The translations under genes and the position numbers were made by a program. The notes under the pieces were generated by a model. That model did no database searches. It saw only the letters and a list, made by a program, of their open reading frames with translations, and was not told the origin of the DNA. Below are positions 11,347-24,541 of a DNA stretch of 64,000 nt, piece after piece. Source of the stretch: Sinohyriopsis cumingii (Eukaryota; Mollusca; Bivalvia; Unionida; Unionidae). Location: NCBI GenBank assembly GCA_028554795.2, contig CM068839.1, positions 40,453,006-40,517,005 on the forward strand. The letters run 5' to 3'. The number at the start of each line of letters is the position of its first letter. Within the stretch, counting starts at the first letter, position 1.

Positions 11347-12927
11347 CTCCTGTTTGTTTGTACCCCACTACTACCGATTTCAATAATAAAAATCTTTAAT
11401 GTGATGAAAAGTGCACAGAATGTACTCAAATCATTCATTGATATGTAGCTTTTTGTAAGTAACTGCTACTATTAAAATGAAGTTTTTTGATGGGTAAAAC
11501 TAATTTTAATTAAGCAATACTTACCTGTTGTGGAAGACAACAAATCACAAATGGTGCAACGGTTTTTCTGAGTGCACCTGGAGCACTTGATGCAGTCTGT
11601 GTGTGTATCTTACGAGGCCTTATTGTGGCCACAATGACCCACATTCTGTTTTGCTGACATGATTTGTGTATGTGTTTGTGTGTGTGATCTCTTGTTGTTG
11701 CAAAGCTCAACCACACATGAATAAACAAATGATGGAAATTATTGTTGAACTATGTCCTTATTTATGGAAAGAAACAAGATATTCCAGTTCTGATCATTTG
11801 TTTATTGAGATAACATGCAAGTACATGTGCATGAATGTCAAAAAATGGAGGAAACGATGTCCTCAGCATTTGAGTGGGATCTGTTATTGTTCCTAGGGAC
11901 TTACCCATACCATTCAGTTAAAGAAAAGTGAGTAGAACATGAGGTAGTTTCTGAATTTCCGCAAAGAATGAAGTTCCAAGGGAGAAAACAAAAAGCTACA
12001 ATATGACTTTTAGAAACAAATGGAGAGTAGTAACACTGAGAATTATTAAACACTGTAGAGAAAGAGAGACCGCTAACTGTGGTATATTAGTTTTCCACAG
12101 GCATAATTTCTCGGTCACAACAGCTTCAGATGTCTGTACAGCATGGTGTCCATGAAAAGAATGATATATAGGTACATCTACCTTCTGAAAATGACCATGC
12201 AACAGAGTTGTGTGCAAAAGGTCAAAGGGTCATACTGACTTTTTCTCCACCCTGGCGGGATGTATTAACATGACATGGACAGTATATTTTTGGCATGAAA
12301 ATAGATTGGCTAAGCAACTGCGACAGGATAAGTAATTGCTGCGATTAAATTATAGTTTTCCTAACCTGATTATGACCAGGCAGGGTGTCCCTAACATTGG
12401 AATTCTCTGTGCATTTCATGCTTAACAGACTTTCCATACTAACATGGTGCCATATTGTGTATGTGGGTGAGTCTATTTTCCTCAGACAACAGAGTGATGT
12501 ACTTCATTCTATTCAGTAACTGCATGGTAATTCCATAAATTAGTAAAATGCTGAGAGTTTAGAGTTATACCCCTTTGCAGACATGAAATTACACTGCTTG
12601 TTAAATCCACATGAAAGGCAAATTTGTAGTTGTCATTCTTTACCTGGATTCGACATAAATATCAGAAGCAGACATAGTATTTTCCTTCTGTGTGCATACA
12701 TGTGTAGTTATGTTTACACCCTTCATTGAAAATGGACTTGTCCAGAAACTGGAAATGACTGGTGAGCAGGGTCATCTTTTACACTGAAAACTTCATTTGG
12801 AATGAATTATGGTTATAATCAGGTTTGAAATTATAAATCAAAAAATGAACTACGTTCTGTGCATCTTGTATTTCATTTGTGCTTTTTGTTTTTTTAAATC
12901 AGTTGGGGGGTACAAACAAACAGGGAG
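11347..12927. mobile_element. 1.58-kb element with imperfect inverted ends
   Basis: The left end reads CTCCTGTTTGTTTGTACCCC. The right end, reverse-complemented, reads CTCCCTGTTTGTTTGTACC and continues to pair imperfectly for about 90-100 bp (GATTT, then TGCACAGAAYGTA). The same terminus occurs at both ends of 60130-60747. The interior has no transposase I can recognise, only frames of 60-76 codons. Most likely a non-autonomous DNA transposon or foldback element; a fortuitous pair of two separate solo ends is the alternative. Confidence 0.6.
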
Positions 12928-15661
12928 GTGTATTCAGACTATAACATGTTCTCAACAGTTATTTGGTCAAGATTTCCCCCTCTGTGAATAGTCTTCAGAT
13001 TTCTGGTGATATCATTTCTTCTGTCATGTACTATTTTAAAATCCACTTTGCACAAAACGCCAATGCAAACTCTGGACGTTTGCCATTCACCTGCGTTACT
13101 CTGATTTGCACGCAATTTTTACCCTGCTTTAATATTGTAAGCCAATGGTTGTTAGCAAGGGGGAGAAAACACACATTTCAGCACTTTGATATCAACTGAC
13201 CAGAATAAAATATGAACTGCCCTAAAATATTCCTCTAAAAATGAGAAATACAGCACAAATATAATTAAACAAGCCCCAAAAAATGAACATGCTTTGGCAA
13301 GTGTTTCTGCCAAAATCATGTTTTGGTTGACCTTTCCTTTCTATCTCATCAAGGCTGACAATTTTTTATTAAGGTGACAAGCCATGATGGACCTCCTTTG
13401 ATGCCTTTATTAATTATAACACTTCAATAAACTGGCCTTAAACTCTCCAAATTACAACAGTAAAGTAATCAATTTACAGCTTGTTGTGTACACAAGCCAA
13501 CTTTGTGTAACAATTCCTAATTGGATTAGCAATCACTCAGCATGCATCACTGTACTGGTTGTTGCACTGTTGGAACAGTTCCAGTCCTTGTGACTTCTTG
13601 TGACTGTTTCTGTAATGTGTGGATAGAACATGTAACAACAGTTTCTCAGAATAAAGAATAATAAATCTTTCAATTTTTTTTAAAGCAGTAGAGTTCAACA
13701 ATAAAACAGTACATGCTGCAGATAGTCTTTAAAAGAGTATTCCAGTTTTTTTGTGCTGTGCAAACCATGATGCAATTTTTTTTAAATGTGTCTGTAGCAT
13801 GAGCTTCATGCTGATGTTGATAACACTGGAATCCTGAGCAAATCATGCCTGCCAATGCTTGCAACATATTCCATCTGCCTTCAATTTGCCATTTAGGTCT
13901 TAAACAAAACTGAACAAATATTTTTAAAGAAAACACTAAAGATGATGACATGAAGCTTTTCTATCTTGGCTTTTCTTTCCCTGATATAATTCTGGCCTTT
14001 TTCAGATTTTGTTATCTCTCCAAACTTCAATCAATTCAGAAAAGCTATCTCTGATATCCTAGCACACTGACAAATGAAACAGCTTTCCTTCTGAATCAAT
14101 AGATATAACAGCAAGTTCAACAATACCAACCCTTAAAAAAAGGTCTGTGCCTGGGGGAAATCAATTAGAAAAGATAAAATACTAGCAACTGATCAAAGGT
14201 TTGTGTGATGAGCTCTCCTACGGATGATTCTGTGCATAAAAAGTACTGTTCTACTAATGACTTTGCAATGTATCTACACTGCACACGGTCTGCGAAAAAG
14301 CCACTTGATCTAATGACCCTCTCCCTGCCTCACAAAAAAATGAATATTTCCTTTCAAAATGCAAATTAGAGCTACAGTACTTCTATGGTTCCACATCTCA
14401 AATCCAATTGTTTTATTACATTTTATCACCCACCTTATGCTGAGAACATTGCCAAATCAAATGTATTACACATATTGTCGTCCAGCCATACCTGCATATT
14501 TAATGCTTGATCATTAAGGAGGGGGGGGCCTATTTTTTACAACATGAAAGCCTGTTTTATATTTTTTTATATACAGGGTACCGGTATAAATTTCATCTTT
14601 GATCTCTGCAAAGGACTTCAGGGGAGGGAACCACAAATGATACTGACTTTTGCACATGTTACCATGTGGACAAAGTTTTGTATTAAGTTTAGTCTAATTC
14701 CATCCAGCTATGAGTCACAGATATATGGTTAGATAGATGGGGGGGGGGAAGGATCAAAATACATCCAACAATAAAGTGTAGGAATAGCATGATCTTAAAA
14801 CATTTATGTGAAGTACAACACTGGTGGCTTATCGTGGGGATGAGAAGCATCAGCTGTGAATAAGGAATTAGAATTCTGTCCGTTTTTACTACAATTCTCA
14901 ACTTTTCTCCTTAAATTATGAACCTACATTTTCTTGCTTAAAATACATCAGACCATAGGGTCTCAAACTATTACACACGGTCCACTCGAGGGGTGCAGGT
15001 TTGCCATACAAAAAATTCTACTCTAAAAGGGCTGTGGATGTAATAAGTCTGATAACTACTGCTTTGGACAATATGTGTATCAATAATTTTTGTCTGAGGG
15101 AGAGATAATGGAAATAATTCAAAGTTGCATTTAAGTTTTAAAATTTAACATACTGATGCCTTTTTATTCTTTTAACAAATTTAAGTAATTTCTCATACAT
15201 GAGAAAATATTTAATCTCATGAAAATTATAGGACTGAACATTCTATGACTATATCATGAAGTTTTCAAAGCTGCTAACATGATTTTATTTTTCCTTTTCT
15301 CATGAAACTTCAATTAACTGAAACAAACTTTGTTATCCTCTGTTGCTAAGGCAGCACCAAGATAAACTCTTTTACTATTCATATAACCTAGCTAGTACAT
15401 ATTGTTATAGTAATTCTATCTTTATTGCTAGAACATTGATTTTCTGATGCTTACAACAAGATGTTGTCTAGCATCAAGATCAAATTACTATGATAATTAC
15501 TTTTTTGTTATATACCTATCAATTTTCTGATAATAAAATCCCTATATATGTAGTGGAGAAACAATAGAAACTGCTTAACATTTCAATCTTCGCAATACAA
15601 ATTTCATCTTAAATTATAAACCAAATTAAAAATCAAATTTCACTGGATCAGCTGATACATG
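12928..15661. other. No recognisable gene
   Basis: Contains short G tracts (14520-14529 and 14740-14748) and scattered 60-90 codon frames on both strands without domains. No array, tRNA or hairpin stood out. Confidence 0.5.
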
Positions 15662-16405
15662 CAAGAATATCATGGTTTTATGAATCAATGTGTAAAGCCC
15701 CAGTGTCATTCAAGAATATCATGGTTTTATGAATCAATGTGTAAAGCCCCAGTGCCATTCAAGAATGTCATGGTTTTATGAATCACTGTGTAAAGCCCCA
15801 GTGCCATTCAAGAATGTCATGGTTTTATGAATCACTGTGTAAAGCCCCAGTGTCATTCAAGAATATCATGGTTTTATGAATCAATGTATAAAGCCCCAGT
15901 GCCATTCAAGAATATCATGGTTTTATGAATCAATGTGTAAAGCCCCAGTGCCATTCAAGAATATCTTGGTTTTATGAATCAATGTGTAAAGCCCCAGTGC
16001 CATTCAAGAATATCATGGTTTTATGAATCAATGTGTAAAGCCCCAGTGTCATTCAAGAATATCATGGTTTTATGAATCAATGTGTAAAGCCTCAGTGTCA
16101 TTCAAGAATATCATGGTTTTATGAATCAATGTGTAAAGCCCCAGTGTCATTCAAGAATATCATGGCTTTATGAATCAATGTGTAAAGCCCCAGTGTCATT
16201 CAAGAATATCATGGCTTTATGAATCAATGTGTAAAGCCCCAGTGTCATTCAAGAATATCATGGCTTTATGAATCAATGTGTAAAGCCCCAGTGCCATTCA
16301 AGAATATCATGGTTTTATGAATCAATGTGTAAAGCCCCAGTGTCATTCAAGAATATCATGGTTTTATGAATCACTGTGTAAAGCCCCAGTGTCATTCAAG
16401 AATAT
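15662..16405. repeat. 49-bp minisatellite, about 15 copies
   Basis: Units start CAAGAATATCATGGTTTTAT at 15662 and 15711 and so on. Variable sites include GTGTCATT/GTGCCATT, ATCAATG/ATCACTG and GGTTTT/GGCTTT. Three consecutive GGCTTT units near 16160-16265 show local copying. Confidence 0.96.
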
Positions 16406-16849
16406 GGTCCTACAGAATCAGAAAACATAGGTATAGTTTTCCAACTTCTGGGAAATGACTCTGGCTCTTTTACTGTAGGTATATGAGGAAATTTAATATT
16501 ACTCAGGTCAGTATAGAAACCATATTTACACAAGTACAATGCACATGCAACTATGAACGGCATAAACATGGTTCTGACACTGTGCTGGCAGATCAGGGTT
16601 GGTACAGTTCCCTGAACATCAAAAAGGCAGAAAAAACAGCATCATGCCTGATCTGTCAGTTTATGATGCAAAAACCAAACTGGGAAGACACTGCTTGCAG
16701 TTGGAAGCTCATTCTCCATAATGAACATGTTATAATGACTTTATTTAAAGAGCTTAACACAACTAGCTAAGAACTAATCTGCCTTGAGGTCACCATACAA
16801 AGGAATTTATTTATTTTAGTTGCATCTCTGAAGCCACTGGATATATTGG
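16406..16849. other. Non-coding sequence, possible foldback remnant
   Basis: GCTGGCAGATCAGGGTTGG (about 16591) and GCCTGATCTGTCAG (about 16645) resemble the hairpin arms of the double-hairpin family but the order is broken. A 95-codon frame here has no recognisable domain. Confidence 0.35.
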
Positions 16850-16897
16850 GTTTGGAAGAAGGAAATAGAGTGGGCATTTCTAATCTCAACTGGAATA

Positions 16898-17449
16898 CTA
16901 TTCCAGAGCAAAGTTCCAAGGTATTGGAAACTTTTTTAAAAATAATTCCTTATCTGGTTTGGGAATTTTATACTGTTTGGTGGACATGGATTGCAGATGG
17001 AGAGTATTGCCAGGTAGCCTATACTGGAATAGTGATTGTAAATATTCTGGAGCACTATTATTAGATATCCTGTACATTAATTTGGCTTTTCTCAAACAGA
17101 TTCGGTCTTTAATATGTAAAATTTTTAACTTACCAGCTAAATCTTCCTTGTTTTCTTTCTGGATTGATATTAGCTTAAATGCTCTTTTTTGAAGCTGTGC
17201 CAGCTTTGCTAAGTTTTTATCATCTGAACTACCCCATACTGTATTACTGTAGTCTAAATAGGGTTGTATGTAAATGTTATAAAATAGTTTTCTATGCCTT
17301 TCAGGGAGAAAAGGTCTTATCCTATTGAGAAGCCATAAACTTGAGTGGACTTTTCTACTGATCTGTTTAATACATTCAGTCCATGAAAGGTTATCTACCA
17401 AAATACCAAGTATTCTATCAAGACAGACCATTTGCAAATTTGTATCCAT
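16898..17449 (-). pseudogene. LINE ORF2 fragment: RT thumb and C-terminal region
   Basis: A 183-codon open stretch. Near residue 14 it has LGILVDNLSWTECIKQI, followed by LNRIRPFLPERHRKLFYNIY, YLDYSNTVWG and LQKRAFKLI. These are the standard blocks downstream of the catalytic palm in CR1/Jockey-like reverse transcriptases. The frame ends with a stop at the 16898 side, probably the natural end of ORF2. Upstream it is separated from the palm by a stop near 17450, so the Met that opens this frame is not a real start. Confidence 0.88.
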
Positions 17450-17935
17450 TCATGTCAGACATAGTTCGTCACTATCAAGATTTGTCCTTTTATGCCGTGT
17501 TGAGATAAGTACTATTTTAGTTTTACCGTATTTACCACCATGCCATTGCAGATGCACCAGTTGTCCAGTTTGTTTAGGGCATTCTGTAAAGAAATTTCAA
17601 GTTCATGCTTTGTGTTTTGGATGTCTGACAATGTTGTGTCATCTGCACTGAGATCTGTAGATTATAATTGAGTCCATTAGTAAAAGTGGTGGGTCATTAA
17701 TAAATAAAATAAATAGTAATGGACCTAGAAATGAGCCTTGTGGTACTCCATATCTAACTGTTCCAGATTCAGACAGAACATTATTTATATAAACATGTTG
17801 TGTTCTCTCACTGAAGTATTAAGTAAACCATCTGACTGCTTTCATCACATTTGTAGATTTTCAGTTTCTTCAAAAGGATTTCATGATCCACCACGTCAAA
17901 AGCTTTCCTGAAATCTACAAAACTTGGTCAAGTGC
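17450..17935 (-). pseudogene. LINE ORF2 fragment: RT catalytic palm, interrupted
   Basis: Pieces in shifting frames carry VDFRKAFDVVDH (about 17883-17918), GVPQGSFLGPLLFILFIND (about 17690-17750) and the ADDT catalytic core (17635-17645). Stops interrupt the sequence near 17811 and 17500, and there are frameshifts between the blocks. Retention of the catalytic aspartates among stops suggests relatively recent inactivation. Confidence 0.85.
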
Positions 17936-18496
17936 TTAAAGCCATTTATCAGTTAGGGAGATCAAGGCAGTCTCACATGAATGTTTCTGTCTAAAGCCTG
18001 ATTGATTAGGGTGTAACAGCAAGTGTTTGATTAAATATGACATGAATGAGTCATGGGCATGTTTTTCAATCAATTTTGACAAGTTTGGTAGTATTGGCTG
18101 GTAGTTATCAGAATCATCCTTAGAACCAAATTTGTGAATAGGAGTTACTTTTGCAGTTTTCCATATTTTGGAGACAGATGAGGTTGCAATACTTAAATTG
18201 ATTATAAATGTTACGCTATCTAAAATAGCAGAGGCAGAAGATTTAAGTCGTGGACCAGTCTGATCAAGATCTGTAGCTTTTTTGGTATTAAATTCACTAA
18301 GACCTTTTTTAACAAAGTTTTTTGATACTGGTGGGAAAGAGAAACATACCTCCTTAGAGATTTTGCGGCTGCAGAACTTTTTCAGTTCATTAAAGTTGTT
18401 TTCTATCACTGGTTCTTTTAACTTTGTGATAATGTTGGTGGAAAAATCATTTGAAAACATTTGCAATGTCAGTGTCATCAGTGACAATGGTGTCAT
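17936..18496 (-). pseudogene. LINE ORF2 fragment: RT N-terminal (fingers) region
   Basis: A 186-codon frame holding KKATDLDQTGP, VSKIWKTAKVTPIHKFGSKD, DNYQPI.PNLSKLIEK and NQSGFRQKHSCETAL. The motifs correspond to RT blocks 0-2a. The run ends at a stop just before the VDFRKAF block. Its first Met overlaps the preceding fragment by 4 bp and marks a frameshift, not gene coupling. Confidence 0.88.
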
Positions 18497-18917
18497 TTAC
18501 CATAAGTTGAGTGAATTTTATTTGTCTGATTATTGTGTTCCTCCAATGAGTTCAATGAAGAATTTCCAAATGGAGTTTGTGTTGTTCTTTTTGTTTTCAA
18601 GCAATGATTGATAATACGTTTTTTAGCTTTTTTAATCATACTTATTTTATTTCTCCATACTTTGTAATGTGCATTGTTTCCCATAGCCTTGAATTGGTCT
18701 CGGTTTTTTATAGCATCTAGGATTTTAGTAGGAAGCCAATTAGGCTGGATTTCATTCTTTACTGGATGTACTTTCAGTGGTACATGCTTAGAGACTACAT
18801 CCATAAATAAGTCAGTCCACACCCTCAGAGCTTCAACTATGTCATCCAAATTTTGGATCCTATTCCATGGAACTTTATATAGGTCACTGAGAAATTGTTC
18901 TTCATTAAAATATTTGA
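18493..18917 (-). pseudogene. LINE ORF2 fragment: endonuclease-RT linker
   Basis: About 18849 back to 18493 is open and basic (WLPTKILDAIKNRDQFKAM). A single-base frameshift near 18918 joins it to the sequence after the endonuclease (FLSDLYKVPWNRI). Similar linkers with a PW..I motif are usual between endonuclease and RT in this LINE group. Confidence 0.75.
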
Positions 18918-19570
18918 AGATCTGTAAGCAATAATTTTGTGCTTATTTTTCTCACTTCTCTTGCAGTTAACGTTCTTGTCAAAAATGTAGGATAGTGGTC
19001 ACTAAGTCCAACATTCAGTACATTAACACAAGCCACATTGTCTGGTAGATTGGTATAAATGTGATCAATAAGAGGAATTGATTTTTCTGTTACCCTTGTA
19101 GGTTCATTTACCAGCTGGTCTAGGCCTATAAATGATTCAATAAATTCCATCCTGTTGTTCCTTATTTGAGTACTGAGAAGGTCCTTGTTTATATCGTGGA
19201 GTATATATGTTTCTTTCTCCTGTGCAAGAACATTTTCCATTTGTTTCAAAACGTTATCATTCCAAATTGCTTTGGTGGAAGGTGGCCTATAAATGAAACC
19301 AACATGTGATGATTTTGCATTATTTTGAGAAATTTCCACCCAGATACTTTCAATTTCATGTGACTCCAAGTAAAGTCGCCTTTCTACATTTACATTTTCC
19401 TTAATGTATACAACATGACCTCCCCCTGCTGTCTCTGTCCCTGCATACCGGTAATAGTTTATTGTAGCCTTGACAGTAAAATATATTATCATTATGGTTA
19501 GCATTTAGTTTGTTGCTTTCAGCAGTTAAGTTGTCACCTAGATATGGAAGCATCTCTATGAACTACAAGC
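18905..19570 (-). pseudogene. LINE ORF2 fragment: APE-type endonuclease, partial
   Basis: Contains AGGGHVVYIKENV, SIWVEI, VGFIYRPPSTKAIWND, YILHDINKDLL, LIDHIYTNLPD and GLSDHYP, the ordered motifs of apurinic-like endonuclease domains. The GDFN-type motif is altered to HDIN, and a frameshift lies near 19460. The N-terminal catalytic part is missing, as expected for a 5'-truncated insertion. Confidence 0.88.
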
Positions 19571-19623
19571 TTTGGCATGCACTAATAAGGATTCTGTTCT
19601 TGTTCAATAAATAAAACAGCTTC

Positions 19624-19905
19624 AGCAACTCAGTTCAACAAGGTCTTGCTGTCAAGCAACAGAATATACTAATATAATTGTAACTCAGTTCAACAAGTCT
19701 TGCTGTCAAGAGCAACAGAATATACTAATATAACTGTAACTCAGTTCAACAAGTCTTGCTGTCAAGAGCAACAGAATATACTAATATAATTGTAACGCAG
19801 TTCAACAAGTCTTGCTGTCAAGAGCAACAGAATATACTAATATAATTGTAACTCAGTTCAACAAGTCTTGCTGTCAAGAGCAACAGAATATACTAATATA
19901 ATTGT
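19624..19905. repeat. 56-bp minisatellite, 5 copies
   Basis: Units contain CTCAGTTCAACAAGTCTTGC and end ACTAATATAATTG. Copies 2-5 are regular (19681, 19737 and onwards). The first differs by AAGGTCTT and a 2-bp loss in the GTCAAGAGCAAC segment. Confidence 0.94.
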
Positions 19906-20750
19906 CTGCTGACTGAAGTATCTCGAAGAAAATTCAAGTTCAAGAAATGAAGTTGGGATGAGTACAAAATCTCATTTGCTCAACAGACATTTAAGTATGA
20001 AATTTACTGGTTAGCAAAAATAAGAAATGTTTCCATTTTTCAGGTAAATCTTCAAGAATTCTAACATCAATCATTTGAACATTAGCCATCACTCAACTAT
20101 TTGGTCAACTGGCAGATTTTTATAATCATTTTTGCTAGTCAAAATAGTATGTTTCTCAGAATTAAATTTTCAAATAAAACACAGAAAGAATGCTACTGCG
20201 AACAAAGAAAAAAAATTCCTTCCTTCCCAAAAATCAAACTCCCTGTTAAAAAAATCCTGTATATGTCCCCATCTTTTGTCCCTATGTTGCACTGTTTGCT
20301 GCCTCAAAAACCCCAATCAACTGAAAAAATCCAACAGAAATATTTGAGCTCACAGCAATTGTCGTTTTCTGAGTTTTATCAGACTTGGATTCTGTTGCTT
20401 ATAATTACTTTTTTCCTGCAAATAAATAAGAGAATAAAACATGCTTGACTCTTCCACCCCACAAATTAAAATAGCACTATCTTTTCAGTGAGAGAACAGA
20501 AAGCAGACCATTTCAGCAAAACAACACTGATCTCAAATTTAAACCTTCATTTAAAAATCCTGGATCTGTTCCTGTCATAAGTCAAGGTTACTAATGACTG
20601 TAAAAACTATATTTGAAGTACTTTACCAATCTTTAACTTGATGCTGTAAAAATTGTTTTTGTACCTGAAAAATAAAAGAGGTGTATTTAAAAAAAAAAAC
20701 AAAGTGTACCTTTTCAAACATATTTTTAATGTCCTGTAGAAATATACTAT
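19906..20750. other. No recognisable gene
   Basis: A 115-codon frame at 20101-20448 (+) overlaps a second open frame and shows no domain. Compositionally it matches the AT-rich background. Confidence 0.45.
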
Positions 20751-20959
20751 TATATACTCACTTATAAGTCGAGTAAAACTGCACAACATAGCTCCTTATC
20801 TGCCGTGGCATAATGCAACTGCCAACCTGAGTTTATGTTCTTTGTTTGACTGATAACTCCTAATAAACTGCACAGACCCAGATCTACCAGAACATTATAT
20901 GACAGAAGATCTGGGTCTGTGCAGTTTGCAGTTGGACTCGTCTTATAAGCAAGTATATA
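20751..20959 (+). mobile_element. Double-hairpin foldback element, best copy
   Basis: The outer inverted repeats (20751-20783 and 20927-20959) pair over 33 bp with about five mismatches and begin TATATACT. Inside are two further hairpins. Hairpin 2 has perfect 21-bp arms, AAACTGCACAGACCCAGATC plus T at 20865-20885 and its complement at 20907-20927, around a 21-nt loop. Hairpin 1 (about 20783-20850) is decayed here. The linker reads TGATAACTCCTAATAAACTG. No protein coding; it would need a transposase in trans. Confidence 0.88.
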
Positions 20960-21043
20960 CAGGCTACCAATAATACATCAAACATGCACACAAAGTTTCT
21001 AAAGCCTACATGGGAAAAATAATATACAAATCAACCATTACCT

Positions 21044-21249
21044 TATGTACTCACTTATAAGTAGAGTCAAACTGCAAACAACAAAGATCTTGATCTCCTG
21101 TTGCATAATGCACCTGCAGATCAGGATTTGTGATGTTTGTTCGACTGATTACTCCTAACAAACTGCACAGACCTAGATCTGCCAGCACATTATTCGATGG
21201 CAGATCTGGGTCTGTGCAATTTGTGTTTGACCTTATAAGTCAGTACATA
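21044..21249 (+). mobile_element. Double-hairpin foldback element
   Basis: The ends are TATGTACTCACTTATAAG and, at the other side, ACTTATAAG..CAGTACATA reading outward. Hairpin 1 has arms TTGATCTCC and GCAGATCAGGA around TGCATAATGCA. Hairpin 2 has CAGACCTAGATCTGCCA and TGGCAGATCTGGGTCTG. The linker ATTACTCCTAACAAACTGCA is intact. Confidence 0.88.
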
Positions 21250-21331
21250 TGGTATCCACATGCAGATAAATTTAACCCCAAACATACACTTTGTCCTACA
21301 GGTCATTATAATCTATCCCATAATAAAATAC

Positions 21332-21541
21332 TATATATACTCCTTTATAGGTTGGGTTTAACTGCAGACAACATAGACCCCGACCAGCCTTCTTGTAATG
21401 CACAAGAAGATCGGGGTTTATATTGCTTGTTGTAATTATTACGCCTAACAAACTGCATAGACCCAGATCTGCTGGAACACTGTGACAGATCTGGGTCTAT
21501 GTTAGTTTGCAGTTGGACCCGATTTATAAGCAAGTATATAT
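21332..21541 (+). mobile_element. Double-hairpin foldback element
   Basis: Third copy in a row, about 290 bp from the second. Ends are TATATATACTCCTTTATAG and its partner GCAAGTATATA. Hairpin 1 carries CATAGACCCCGACCAG and a matching GATCGGGGTTTAT. Hairpin 2 carries GCATAGACCCAGATCTG and CAGATCTGGGTCTATG. Confidence 0.86.
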
Positions 21542-21613
21542 TGCATGTTTTTATATGCTTTAGATATTTTCCCACACGCTGCAATATTCTTGTTAAATTG
21601 ATGTTTATTTGGT

Positions 21614-21828
21614 TGATACAAAAATGTATCTGATAGGTACAAATGATGATATAACAATGCATCTAATAGGTACAAGGGTTGATACAAAGTGTCTCTGATA
21701 AGTACAAGGATTAATACAAAAATGTATCTGAATGGTACAAGCACTGATACAAAAATGTGTCTGAAAGGTACAGTGGTTTATACAAAAATGTGTCAGATAG
21801 GTACAAAGGTCAATACAATAATGTGTGG
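21614..21828. repeat. 33-bp minisatellite, about 6.5 copies
   Basis: Degenerate units of the form GATACAAAAATGTATCTGATAG followed by GTACAAG. The 33-bp length keeps frames open on the minus strand with an 11-residue period, which should not be read as a protein. Confidence 0.85.
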
Positions 21829-22449
21829 ACATTAAATATAGAATTAAATTAATGTGACAAGAAGTACTGAAAATGATTGAGCAGTACTCTGATGATTCTG
21901 CCAATTTGAATCATTTTGATTCCCTCCATATCCAAGGTCATCTTTACAAACTGACACATTTAATAAGGCAAGGGTTTCCATCTGTCATGAATTCACATCC
22001 ATTATACTGTTTTTGCCAGTGGTTCTCTTGCCATCTGCCTTATTATTATCACCAAGTTATAATTACTTCCTGAAATTGTCTTTGTCACTGTTGCAATGAA
22101 TTAACGTAATACACTACACTTTGCTGAAACAATTTTAGGTACATATTTTGTTTCCATCAGCAATTTCCCAAGTACAACATTAGGGTAATTTTACTAAGCT
22201 GCTTTATTAATATATTAGTTCTTAACAACATTTTAATGTTACTTTGTTTTCCTCTGTCACCTTCAAATTATTTAGATAGGTATCCATCTAATAAAATCAC
22301 ATCATTTTCTAACCGAATGAAGTTTCAATTCAAGTTTGTATGTCGATTTGAAATGCAATACCACAATTTTGGAAGAATATTTCTAACTTGTATGAAACTG
22401 ACAATCAAATTAAAATGGAAAAGTTTACGTGGCAGGAGGTAGTAGCCTA
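21829..22449. other. No recognisable gene
   Basis: Short open frames on the plus strand (66-68 codons) without domains. AT-rich background. Confidence 0.45.
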
Positions 22450-22795
22450 CTGCCGAGCTCTGCAGCATCAATGTCATGTAAGATACACTAAAGTGGGTGG
22501 TATTATAGAAAGGTAGACAGATGTAGCTCTACAATGATAGCAAAATACCTGGAATTTTTAGTTGCACTACAGAGGGAAAAACCTCATTTTTTGGACCTGA
22601 TTTTTTTCTACCCAAAATTCACCTGTGGTCGGAATCTGATTTTGTGTCCGGATTTTAGACTTTTTGGTCTCAAATCTAAGGCAGAATGGTATGAACTGCA
22701 AACAGACAGATGAACCTTTGCAAAAAGTAGGATAAGATGGGCATTTGGAATAAAGGGTGGTCTCGATACAAAAATTAAGGATCTGTTAAGCAAAC
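22450..22795 (-). mobile_element. Partial copy of the TTAA-flanked element
   Basis: Matches the inverted complement of 43060-43380. Shared blocks are AAGATACAC.AAAGTGGGTG, GACAGATGTAGCTCTAC, GTCCGGATTTTAGACTTTTT and CCTTTGCAAAAAGTAGGATA. Neither TTAACTCATTC terminus is present, so it is truncated at both ends. Confidence 0.8.
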
Positions 22796-24310
<1,515 letters not shown>

Positions 24311-24383
24311 TCATTATTTTCTCAAGATAAATGTTGAAACTAGAAATATATCCACAGAACTATAATGGCCCAGCCAATAACTG

Positions 24384-24541
24384 TACCATAATGCACTGGC
24401 ACACACTGGTCAACATGGTTTGTTAGAAGCAATAAATAACACAAATAACATAGCACCTTATCTGCCAGAGCATTGTACACTGGCAAATCTGATCGGGATC
24501 TATGTTGTTTGCAGATGGACTGACTATATACAAGTATATTA
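24384..24541 (-). mobile_element. Double-hairpin foldback element, partial
   Basis: Reverse orientation. TACCATA, a degraded first hairpin and the linker GGTTTGTTAGAAGCAATAAA precede a hairpin with TTATCTGCCAGAG and CTGGCAAATCTGATC. The end reads GCAGATGGACTGACTATATA. Confidence 0.7.

Larger units (their letters stand above)
16850..19570 (-). mobile_element. Decayed 5'-truncated non-LTR retrotransposon (LINE), CR1/Jockey-superfamily type
   Basis: Read on the minus strand, the fragments run endonuclease, linker, reverse transcriptase, thumb/C-terminal region, in the usual LINE ORF2 order. At least four stops or frameshifts separate them, so the copy is dead. The 5' side is cut inside the start of the endonuclease. 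The 3' boundary near 16850 is approximate because I see no A-rich or microsatellite tail. Assignment to the CR1/Jockey group rests on motif style and is by eye; a tree of the RT domain would be needed to fix the clade. Confidence 0.9.

Noticed and set aside
18282-18934. Plus-strand frames of 86-109 codons opposite the LINE
   Set aside because: Shadows of the LINE ORF2 fragments on the minus strand, which carry the recognisable motifs.
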